Assembly: GCA_026545765.1 (NCBI GenBank)
Contig: CM048840.1
Coordinates: forward strand, 20,712,765 to 20,776,764
DNA length: 64,000 nt
Origin: Plantago major
Lineage: Eukaryota > Streptophyta > Magnoliopsida > Lamiales > Plantaginaceae
Direction of reading: 5' to 3'
This document shows, piece after piece, positions 1 to 9,084 of the stretch. The notes below the pieces were generated by a model that saw only the letters and a list, made by a program, of their open reading frames with translations, had not been told where the DNA came from and searched no databases. Position numbers and translations under genes: made by a program. How positions within the stretch are numbered: the stretch's first letter is position 1; every line of letters begins with the position of its first letter.

Positions 1-241
1 ACTATATTTTAAGTTTTCTTCAATATGATATGTGATCATTTTGAAAACTTTGCAAAAAAATCTTGTCACGAGGAAATGAGTTCTAAATCTCCATCATATT
101 TGTAAATGTAAAGATAACTATCAAGTTATATAACCTTATCTTTACAACATATGCCACAATCATGGAGATATGGAAATAACCATATATGCGCTTAAAATGT
201 TGCCTCGTTAAAAACCTCATTAGGAAAAACCTGATGGGTGA
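1..241 (-). mobile_element. 3' interior of an old LTR retrotransposon (probable left half of the Copia-like element)
   Basis: AT-rich non-coding DNA. Read on the minus strand, its right end has the run of T-rich and G-rich words around 'TTTTTAACGAGGCA' that I associate with the stretch just before the 3' LTR of plant Copia elements. This matches the minus orientation of the LTR at 13327-13672, so I infer that both belong to one element split by the Athila-type insertion. The 3' LTR would lie beyond the left edge. The family assignment comes from memory of the motif and is weak. Confidence 0.3.
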
Positions 242-1094
242 TGAGCTCAAATTATAATCTAAAAAAGCAATTAGAGATTAAGCTGTAGTTGCAGACTAAA
301 GCCTAACTCGTGATCGATCTCTAGGGAATTAATCAAGCTATGTAGCAGTGAGAGTAAACAGATACTTGCCAGTAACAGTTTGATTGATGGTTTTTGTATA
401 CTTCTAACTAGATTAATTAAAGCTAAGATTAGATCAACAATGAGAGAAAGATGAATGCAGTAGCAAGATCCAATTATGCTAATTCGAACTAGGGAAAAAA
501 CTCATATTTGTCACACAGTTGTTGTACAGTAAATCAATCAATTCGATTCAAGCAATTGTTCTTAGAATATATTATACTGGAGAAATCGTGAGTCGTCAAT
601 TCACGATCCTTAAACATGAACAATTTAGAGAATTTAATACGAATTTATCGAATTGAAGGTTGTTACGAAGATTTTATACGAGACTAACATATATGAGTGA
701 TTTGATAAACCCTAGAACGAATATGCATAATCTTCACATACTACTGTATTCAAAGGTGTTTAGCTACTCACACTTGAGATTTGCATGCAAGGATTCATGG
801 TAATGATCATGTGAAACATAGATGAGAAACTCGCATGCAATAACATACAATTCAATCGATAGAGATAAAGAACGAATTGTAAAGAAGAAAGCTATAGAGA
901 AATCAATACCAATAATCCTGATATATAAAATCAATGAATAACCAAGCTCCAGAGATGTCTCTACGTCAATGTCTGAATCTAGGAGCTCTCCTAAAAAACT
1001 AGGTTAAAAGAAGTATATCTCAAGGAAAACAAATTCTAAACTAATAAGGAAAACAAATTAAAGTTCATACGCGTCTACATGTAGCCTTCTTTAT

Positions 1095-1177
<83 letters not shown>

Positions 1178-1478
1178 CATAATTTACATGAAGCTTCAAT
1201 CTTCAAATCAGAGGCTCCATTCGCAAAATCTCACATGACAGATCGATTTCCCACATGTAGCCTTCATGCAATTCCCAAGTCCAAGCTCGTAAAATTTCAC
1301 CGCGGAGAGCTATGCTAAGCAACTCGTCCTCATTTAGTTCAAAAGACATCGATTCCTACAAAATGTAAACAAAACACCAAAGCGTAAAATCGAACTAAAA
1401 AGACTATAAAACTAAAGACAAAGACTCACAAAGACCGCTAAAAAGGACCAAATGAGACGTTAGAATATTGTCTCATCA
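242..1478 (-). repeat. 3' LTR of the Athila-type element
   Basis: In element sense the repeat runs from TGATGAGAC (at 1478) to GAGCTCA (at 242), with TG and CA ends. A purine-rich stretch, seen on the plus strand as AAATCCCCAAACC at about 1478-1490, lies directly beside it as a polypurine tract. Positions 242 to about 1040 match 7587-8400 almost base for base. A long TA microsatellite (1098-1176) interrupts it. Confidence 0.75.
1098..1176. repeat. (TA)n microsatellite inside the left LTR
   Basis: Uninterrupted alternating AT/TA for about 79 bp. The matching place in the right LTR has only a short TATATATA run, so the tract grew after the two LTRs separated. Confidence 0.95.
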
Positions 1479-2917
1479 AAATCCCCAAACCGAACCTTTG
1501 CTCGTCCTCGAACAAACACACAGCCTAAACACACTAGACTCCCAACCATGTAGACACACAAAGAGTCAAAATCCCAAGCGACCGAATCTACCATTGAAAA
1601 CATTAAATTCACAGGATGTAAAAATTTTGTTCTCAACCTAACCTTGGCATAAATAGTAAGTAGGTAATCAGACACGATCGTTTCTCAAGTAAATAACAAT
1701 TAAGCCTAGACCACTAGTCCCTCGCAGGTGTATGAGGTGTATCTATCACTCTCATGGAAGTATCCATACAGGGTATAGCTCAAAAAGTAAACTGGAAAGA
1801 TGACTTTCGTCACAAGGATGCCTCAAATATCTTATGCTATTGTACTCGTTCATTGAGTCGAAAGGGACTTTGGCACATGACTGTATTCCTCTAGAAAAAT
1901 CGAAAAACTGAAACTGCTCCCCTCATCCATTTCAAAACAACATCAAATATCATAATACTTCACTGAATTCAGTGCATGGCCACCTGGGCTCTTTTAATTT
2001 CAATTTTTTGCAGGTGTCTATTTTACCGAAAGTCCGCACTTTTTTGCGTGTCAGTTTGGTGTACGTGCCATCAACCCTCACGGACATATGGCTTTTTAAG
2101 TCCACGTCGGTATATAGGTAGTATTTGAAACACGCCTAACACGACTAACGGTGATCAATGAAGACCATAGATCGAGATCCACCCCAAGATTCAAATATCA
2201 AAAGCTTAGGGAGCAGTAAACAATTTTTTTAGCACAAACATAACAGCTCATAACATTCATAGTGAACAATCCTCTCCCCAAACCAGTTCGACAGAACGGG
2301 GGGAAATAAAATCCGCAAAGTAAAGCATGCCGTTCGTCGTCCCCAACGAAACTAAGTACACATAAGTATGAAAAGGCACAAGTAATACGTAAAAACTTGC
2401 ACATCCCAGGAAATCACACAATAACAGGTGCCGGTACAATATTTTTTCTTCGGCTAGGCTCCTCACAGGCTTTTGGACTACAGGGCTAACCGGACTTGCT
2501 ATTTACGAGAGAAACGACCTTGCGGGATTAAAAGCCTACTACACTACTTCTAGCTAGACATCAAACAAAACGTAAGCAGCCAGAGAATTTACCATTCACA
2601 ATAGACGTTCAACTTGGTAATTGACTCAGACTCACCACAAGAGGAAATAAAAATACTAACACCTAAACTGGACTCAACTGGAAAGGAAATATATAACTAA
2701 CACAGAAAGGTGGCTAACATACCACCTTAACAGAATACATAAAAATAAAATAAAATAAAATAGAAGGAGTACGAAATAGAGTACAAATATCGGAAATAAA
2801 GTACAAAACGAGACAACTTAGGCTAAAGATACAATCGCCCACCTCCCCAAACCTATACAAGTGCTAATCCCTAGCAATGAATAGTGTAAGAAACGACTGT
2901 ATAAATGACCAACCATA
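1479..2917. other. Non-coding 3' region of the Athila-type element
   Basis: This stretch lies between the 3' LTR and the 3' extra coding region. No open frame here looks like a known protein, and the short frames are not conserved in type. I see only plain, moderately AT-rich sequence and a small AAAAT-rich run at about 2742-2762. Confidence 0.5.
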
Positions 2918-2938
2918 GTGTTGTCTCAGCAGGGATGG

Positions 2939-3211
2939 TCACACGGATCCAGAAGGGCCACCACCGAAGTGCTGCTCCCAGAAATCCTGTTGTGCCTTCC
3001 AGAGTGCCTCCTGCCTCTCCAAGCGCTCAATCTCTCGCTGCGCCCTAGCCTCAGCGTGCCTATCTCGCTCCTCCTGTCGCTGGTAGTGCTCCTCGATGCG
3101 GGAGTACTGATCCTCAATCTGGGCATATTGTGGTCCTGCCCACTCCTGAAACTGTGCTGTCATCTGCTCGAAATAACCTTGGAAATCAGTAGAAGCAGGT
3201 GGAGTAGTCAT
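2939..3211 (-). CDS. Small charged, probably coiled-coil protein in the Athila-type 3' region (fossil)
   Basis: An open stretch of 90 residues starts with MTTPPAS, followed by a Glu/Arg/Gln-rich segment (residues about 30-80, words such as HYQRQEERDRHAEARAQ) that should form a coiled coil. It lies in element sense, downstream of gag-protease, where Athila relatives carry an extra coding region with no settled function. It is part of a broken element. The function is unknown. Confidence 0.45.
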   Translation of the reverse strand: MTTPPASTDFQGYFEQMTAQFQEWAGPQYAQIEDQYSRIEEHYQRQEERDRHAEARAQREIERLERQEALWKAQQDFWEQHFGGGPSGSV

Positions 3212-3541
3212 TCCTCAAGATATCATCACTCTAGGTCAATTTGAAATGACGATAATAACTCTGGCACTGGCAGATTTCAAAGCACCCTTGGGTCTCTCGG
3301 TGCTTTGAATGCCGTGAACATTGTGGTACCGGCGAATGGCGGTGAGGAGGCATGGGAACCCGAGAAAGCTACCCTTAGCTGTCCTCCCTTGAGCCTCTCC
3401 AAAAATGATAGTCGGGGCATCGAAAAACTGCCCGGTCATGATAGCTCGGATGATGCAGGCAATGGGGGCGGTGAGGGTGTTGAAGTGGGAGATAGGGGTG
3501 ATGTTATCTTATCGACTGTGTGCCAGGCGAACCTCTAGCTT

Positions 3542-3570
3542 GAGGAAGTGGGGGGGGGGGGGGGGGGGCG
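3542..3570. repeat. Poly-G tract
   Basis: A run of G with almost no interruption, starting just after 3545 and about 20 bases long. It lies between the two pieces of the 3' extra coding region and is slippage-prone. Confidence 0.85.
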
Positions 3571-3732
3571 TTGATGGTGCGGGTCCTGTGGGTTTCTGGG
3601 TCATTGTCGAGTAGGAGTACGAACTCGGCTAGGTCACTGTCGAACTACCGGCTATGAAGATTTTCGCCCCAGTGGGTGTACCTGTCCTCCCCGGCTTGGG
3701 AGTCTCTGGACCCGAGGAACTCCCTGATGCTC

Positions 3733-3975
3733 CTAGCAGAAAAAACGGATCTGGGTACCACGGATCGTCATCAACTCATCCTCCAAGTCGTGAAGGCTGA
3801 TGTAGAACTCTCTAACCAACTTTGGATCGTAGGGCAGCTGCTTGCCAAAAAGCTTGTCCCAGCCTAAGTTCCTGACTCGCGCCCAAACACGGGCATAAAT
3901 GCCATCCTCAAGCTCATCAAGGGCTAGCTCCCTTTCAGGCCAAACTCTCCTGGGTTCCTGGAAATTCGCCTCCAT
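3733..3975 (-). CDS. Fragment of the 'putative plant transposon protein' domain (Transposase_32-like, fossil)
   Basis: The residues include a short segment (words WDKLFGKQLPYDPKLVREFY) that resembles the plant family annotated as Transposase_32, which is common in the 3' extra ORFs of Athila-type Gypsy elements. Despite the family name it is not a proven transposase. It lies in element sense, between the protease region and the 3' LTR. I recognise it by motif memory only; a domain search would settle it. It is part of a broken element. Confidence 0.5.
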   Translation of the reverse strand: MEANFQEPRRVWPERELALDELEDGIYARVWARVRNLGWDKLFGKQLPYDPKLVREFYISLHDLEDELMTIRGTQIRFFC

Positions 3976-4721
3976 AAAAGCTCTGCCCTCCGCTGACAGG
4001 TGAGAAAACTCATCCTGTGGACCTCATTGTCTTGCCGCTTTCGACTCACCAATGGCGTTTTGATGGTCTGCGAGACATGATGCCTGGGAGAGAGGTGTTA
4101 GTGTAGAACAATGGGGGTAGAGAACTACCTCCCCAAACCGATTCATGATCAAAAAGCCAGAAACAACAAAAGAGCAAGGAACTGGGGAGAATGCAAAATT
4201 CCCCAAACCAACTCGAGATTCTATATCATGGCCAATGCTCGATTCACGTCAGTTCACAAGCATAAGAGTAGTGATAAGCAGAGAAAAAGTGGGACAAGAT
4301 GGTATAAATTGGCAAAAATGGGGAAGTAGTGCAAAAAATTGAAAAACGCAAGTAAGTTCCAAAATCAACGGGGAAGGAATCCATGCATCAATCAAAATCG
4401 ATCTACTACACCCAAGCAAATACAACTAACGACGATCAACCATATAATGCAAGTAAACTCGGAAAACATAGGAAGAAGGAAGTTCAAGCCAATTTACCTT
4501 TTGAATCCGAAGAATTGGGTGGAAAACACACAAAAGTGATGCAAGAAACGGGGAGAGGAGGAAAAACCCGTTGATTTGCAACAAGAATGGGGGAATTTGG
4601 TGGGGAATTGAGTGAGAAGGGAGATTAGAGTGAAGAGAAGAAAAAAGAAACGGGAAGAGGAGAAAGAAGAGGATGGGGCGGTGAAGAAGAAGAAGAAGAT
4701 AAAAAGATTTGAAAAAACCTA

Positions 4722-4945
4722 TCTCGCCGCGGCGGGAAAAAGTATGCACCGCGGCGAGTTTTTACGAAACTACATTTTTTTTTTTTTTTTTTTGCCAGAC
4801 TATTTGGTCTCGCCGCGGCGAGATTTTACGAAACGAACAGAAATCAAATCTTGTTGGTCTCGCCGCAGCGAGATAAAATCTCCGCCGGGGCGATTTTTTA
4901 CGAAAGCAACATCTGGAAGGGTAGAAAGGTCTCGCCGCGGCGAGC
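4722..4945. repeat. Cluster of CTCGCCGCGGCGAG palindromes
   Basis: Five or more copies of a GC-rich, self-complementary motif around GCCGCGG lie within about 220 bp (near 4727, 4750, 4811, 4860, 4890 and 4931). Several are followed by the same spacer (TTTTACGAAA). The same motif recurs in the right LTR at about 8424-8610. The surrounding DNA is AT-rich, so the GC-rich islands stand out. A poly-T run lies at about 4773-4791. Confidence 0.85.
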
Positions 4946-5245
4946 AAAAATTCCGAAATTTTTTGGCTTGCACCTTGGCAATTTCACATCGCGAAATTGA
5001 AACCCCAAGCCTCGACTCGGAGTTTCACGAGTTTCCTCGTGTTGGTACAAGGTTTCTAAACTCCCAAACATGCAAGAGAGTAAAAAAAGACAAAGGTCAT
5101 GCCTTTCAAAACACAACTAAACTCAAGGAAAACAGATAACCACTTTAAAGCAAAGTACGGAATGAGAAAAAAATAGTTTGATGAATGTAAAAACAAAAGG
5201 GGGCTTTTGTTTATAGTCGTTAGCTCGACTTCTTCCATGCTGGAG

Positions 5246-6010
5246 CTAATTGAGCTTGAGGTTACCAGCTTTCTCTGTCCCCATGGTTACTCTTGAGCGA
5301 GAATAGGTGTAGAGTGGACCGGTGTGTGCTGCAATGTAGTTCCTGGTGTCAACCTGTGTAGGAGAATATGATGTGGTGACAGCTTGCAACTCACGTTTCT
5401 CATCGCAAACCTGAATAGTACATGTACGACCATAAAGATCGACTATCATACGAGTAGCCTTGATGAAAGGGCGCCCGAGAAGCAGCATATCCTTGTCCAT
5501 CTCTTTGATCGTCACCTGCGGTGACTCGACAACCACAAAATCAGTCATAAACACATCTCCATCAATGGTTACGGGAACATCCTCAACAACTCCCATGCAT
5601 TTGCTTCGAGTACCATTAGCCATGGTCACAAAGCATCTTCTCGGTTCTAGACCCTTCAGGTTGAGCTCCTCATAAGTCTCGAATGTCATCAAGTTAACTA
5701 CAGCCCCAGTATCAATAATACATGTAACCTCAGAAGAACTGCCTATCCCGACAACCAAATCGAAACTGTTTGCATCAATAATCCTCTTCTCTTCCTTTTG
5801 GATCAACTGAGTTGGTCGTGCATTCGCCTTCCCTCCTGGAATCGCTGGACCAGATGTTATCACCTTGCTTGCTTCCTGTACCTGTGTTGCCTCAACCTGG
5901 GTAACCACCTTATCATGGTTACAAGTGCAAGTCGTAACAACCTTCTTCACTACTCCTGGCTTGTCAAAAGCTACCTCCACGGCAAGTACCCTGTTATTCT
6001 TTACAGTCAC
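5246..6010 (-). CDS. Gypsy aspartic protease region (Athila-type, fossil)
   Basis: This is a retroviral-type aspartic protease, which cuts the gag-pol polyprotein. The active-site motif IIDTGAVVNLM lies in the middle of the frame, followed by the family's LLLGRPFI motif about 90 residues further on, as expected for a pepsin-like retropepsin fold. The N-terminal part is a charged linker after the gag zinc knuckle. The frame lies directly downstream of gag in element sense. No reverse transcriptase follows it, which is the main sign that this element is a gag-protease-only derivative. Confidence 0.75.
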   Translation of the reverse strand: MTVKNNRVLAVEVAFDKPGVVKKVVTTCTCNHDKVVTQVEATQVQEASKVITSGPAIPGGKANARPTQLIQKEEKRIIDANSFDLVVGIGSSSEVTCIIDTGAVVNLMTFETYEELNLKGLEPRRCFVTMANGTRSKCMGVVEDVPVTIDGDVFMTDFVVVESPQVTIKEMDKDMLLLGRPFIKATRMIVDLYGRTCTIQVCDEKRELQAVTTSYSPTQVDTRNYIAAHTGPLYTYSRSRVTMGTEKAGNLKLN

Positions 6011-6106
6011 AGGGAATTTACCTTTCTCCTTTTGCTGGAAGGCGCCGACCAGATCACCAAGAGTCTTCTCTAACCTCTTTTGCGATTGCTCAATGCTAAC
6101 AAACCT

Positions 6107-7327
6107 CTAGCCATTCTTGGTTTGATTCTGCTGTGCTTCTGCCCAGAACCTCTCTGATCTCTCCATGTGAGCTCTAATCTCCTGATCAGCGTTTCGCGGT
6201 GCACTAGTAGGCGGAACCGGAAACTGCTGTGCTGGACCCTGCTGAAACGGAACCTGTCGAAATGGAGCCTGCTGTGGTGCATTCTCATAGAAGTTACCTC
6301 CATAGGATAAATTGGAACGATCTGGGTTGAAGGGTTGCACCTTAGTAGCACCTGTATTCAGTCCCGGATTTGGTTGCCAACCACCGCGCTGTCTGTTCTG
6401 CACCCAACAAATAATCTCCAGAGTTGGGTTCTCCCTCATAGTCTCAAGATGTCTACACATACTAGCACCATGCCTGAAATTACCACATAGATTACACCTC
6501 TCATTCACTGGAGCCACTGGTGCAGGGATAGTGCCAAGCATCCTCATCTCCTTAATCTGTTCTGGCAATTCAATAGTACTAGGCCCTGGTGTTTCCTCCA
6601 CGGTTTTTACCTCAGCTCTCCTTGGTCTACCTCTAGTTACCTTAAGTTGGGAGATAGCAACAAGCTTCTCAAAAGCCTCATTCAATGCAGCCGGAGATGT
6701 CGTGACGATAGAGCCATCCACAGTCATATCCACCATATTTTGTGCTTCCCAGTCGAGTCCCTCATAGAACTTGCAGCATAAATCCATCTCACTCAACCTA
6801 TGGTGAGGGCATTGAGAGAGTAAGTTCAGGAATCGCTCCCTGGCTTCATAAAAACTCTCATCACTCATCTGCATGAACTTCTCAATCTGCACTCGAAGCT
6901 GCCTAGTCTTTTCCGTTGGATAGAACTTGTTCATAAAGGCCCTGTATAGATCATCCCAAGTAGCCAGAGAACCTTCAGGTTGATTCAATAGCCAGCTCTT
7001 CGCCTTATACTACATACACATTGGAAAAATCTTCTTCCTTATTTCCTCATCAGAAACAATTATTGTTCCTACAGTAAGCAGAATCCTAGCAATCAGCCCC
7101 TCGAACTCCTTGAGAAACCGGATAACATCCTCATTGGCCATCCCATAATATTTAGGCATGTCATGGAAGTGATGAGACTTGATCTCCATCTTCCTAGCAT
7201 TGTTAGAGAGCACAATAGCTGATCCCCCAGCCATAATTTCACCAGGCTGCATATAGGTCCCATAAATGATAACAGGGGCCTCAACAACACCATTGACTCT
7301 GGGAGTTTTCCCATTGTTGTCACCCAT
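6107..7327 (-). CDS. Gypsy gag region (Athila-type, fossil)
   Basis: This is the capsid-type protein of the element. The middle part carries the retrotransposon gag signature (AFMNKFYPTEKT ... ESFYEARERFLNLLSQCPHH ... FYEGLDWEAQN). A CCHC zinc knuckle, CNLCGNFRHGASMC (spacing CX2CX4HX4C), lies after it and binds nucleic acid in this family. The C-terminal part is Gln/Pro-rich. The upstream piece starts with MGDNNGKTP just inside the PBS, which fits the expected start of gag. It is a fossil with very few breaks. Confidence 0.7.
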
Positions 7328-7560
7328 TGGAATAGCTGCTAAGTTCTGTCTCCGAAGCTGATGATAGTGTCAATCGATCTCAGGTACTAGAGGTTGCAAA
7401 GGTGTTCCTTGCGATCTTGTACCAGGCATAAACCTGCAAAAAGTTCCTATACAAATTCAAAAACCTCGAAAAATCTTAGTTTCTGTTAGTGTAGAAATCG
7501 CAGGTATGTAAAAAAAAAAGTAAATAAAATATCACACTCACACACTATAGTAGGAATTAA

Positions 7561-7580
7561 GTCCCCGGAAACGGCGCCAA
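7561..7580 (-). other. Primer-binding site of the Athila-type element
   Basis: The minus strand reads TTGGCGCCGTTTCCGGGGAC, lying a few bases inside the right LTR (7587). TGGCGCCGTT...CCGGGGA is the PBS type familiar from Athila-clade Gypsy elements. It fixes the minus orientation and makes the right repeat the 5' LTR. Confidence 0.8.
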
Positions 7581-7586
7581 ATTTTA

Positions 7587-8760
7587 TGAGCTCAAATTAT
7601 ACTCTAAAAAAAGCAATTAGAGATTAAGCTGTAGTTGCAGACTAAAGCCTAACTCGTGATCGATCTCTAGGGAATTAATCAAGCTATGTAGCAGTGAGAG
7701 TAAACAGCTGATACTTGCCAGTAACAGTTTGATTGATGGTTTTTGTATACTTCTAACTAGATTAATTAAAGCTAAGATTACGATCAACAATGAGAGAAAG
7801 ATGAATACAGTAGCAAGATCCAATTATGCTATTTCGAACTAGGGAAAACACTCATATTTGTCACACTGTTGTTGTACAGTAAATCAATCAATTCGATTCA
7901 ACCAATTGTTCTTAGAATATATTATACTGGAGAAATCGTGAGTCGTCAATTCACGATCCTTAAATATGAACAATTTAGAGAATTTAATACGAATTTATCG
8001 AATTGAAGGTTTTTACGAAGATTTTATACGAGACTAACATACATGAGTGATTTGATAAACCCTAGAACGAATATGCATAATCTTCACATACTACTGTATT
8101 CAAAGGTGTTTAGCTACTCATACTTGAGATTTGCATGCAAGGATTCATAGTAATGATCATGTGAAACATAGATGAGAAACTCGCATGCAATAACATACAA
8201 TTCAATCGATAGAGATAAAGAACGAATTGTAAAGAAGAAAGCTTTAGAGAAATCAATACCAATAATCCTGATGTATAAAATCAATGAATAACCAAGCTCC
8301 AGAGATGTCTCTAGGTCAATGTCTGAATCTAGGAGCTCTCCTAAAAAACTAGGTTAAAAGAAGTATATCTCAAGGAAAACAAATTCTAAACTAATAAGGA
8401 AAACAAATTCTGAGTCTGCGCGTCTCGCCGCGGCGGGCCAATTGCTTCGCCGCGGCGAGCCTTCTTTATCGAAATATATATATATATAGCCTCGCATAAT
8501 TTCGCCGCGGCGAGCTTCAATCTTCAAATCAGAGGCTCCATAAGCAAAATCTCGTCGCGGCAAGCCATCCTACAATTCCCAAGTCCAAGGTCGTAAAATG
8601 TCACCGCGGCAGACCGAATCCCTCGTCTTTGTGAGTCTTTGTCTTTAGTTTAATAGTCTTTTTAGTTCAATTTTACGCTTTGGTGTTTTTTTTACATTTT
8701 GTAGGAATCGATGTCTTTTGAAGTAAATGAGGACGAGCTGCTTAGCATAGCTTGATATGG
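7587..8760 (-). repeat. 5' LTR of the Athila-type element, with an inverted end segment
   Basis: It matches the left LTR closely from 7587 to about 8400, then diverges. Here it has four to five CTCGCCGCGGCGAG-type palindromes (about 8424-8610) where the left copy has other sequence. Its last part, about 8628-8756, is the reverse complement of about 1305-1437 of the left LTR. Beyond that comes a CA/TA microsatellite. Confidence 0.7.
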
Positions 8761-8769
8761 TCATGAAAG

Positions 8770-8772
<3 letters not shown>

Positions 8773-8847
<75 letters not shown>
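8773..8847. repeat. (CA)n(TA)n compound microsatellite
   Basis: About 30 bp of CA repeats pass directly into about 44 bp of TA repeats. The tract marks the outer edge of the Athila-type element, so the exact element end and any target duplication are hidden. Confidence 0.95.
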
Positions 8848-8850
<3 letters not shown>

Positions 8851-9084
8851 TTATAATAGATGGCATATATAAAATGAAATGGTACCTCCAAAATATTCAG
8901 AAATCAATTATCAGTACTGATTTGAAAAATCTAAGAAAGAGGTTTGAAATACCGGTATATATGGAACCGGGAAATTTATAAGCATATGCTAAATTCGATG
9001 GACATAAATTCTTAGACATGTAAGTGGGGATCTTACATGTGAATCCATTCGATGACATCATGATGATGATAAAAATGAGCTCAT

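Larger units (their letters stand above)
242..8760 (-). mobile_element. Non-autonomous Athila-type Gypsy LTR retrotransposon
   Basis: Two long repeats, 242-1478 and 7587 to about 8760, flank an interior with a primer-binding site, gag, protease and a 3' extra coding region, all on the minus strand. No reverse transcriptase, RNase H or integrase is recognisable in the interior, so it would depend on a relative for movement. The PBS type, the LTR length of about 1.2 kb, the gag type and the 3' region all fit the Athila clade. It is a fossil with a handful of coding breaks. The LTRs are close in their first 780 bp but clearly different further out, so it is probably not very recent. Target duplications could not be confirmed. 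Confidence 0.75.

Noticed and set aside
4426-5139. Open frames of 107-175 codons near the palindrome cluster
   Set aside because: Composition is dominated by A/G-rich or poly-T runs (Lys/Arg/Glu or Phe/Leu), with no domain; they lie in a non-coding part of the element.
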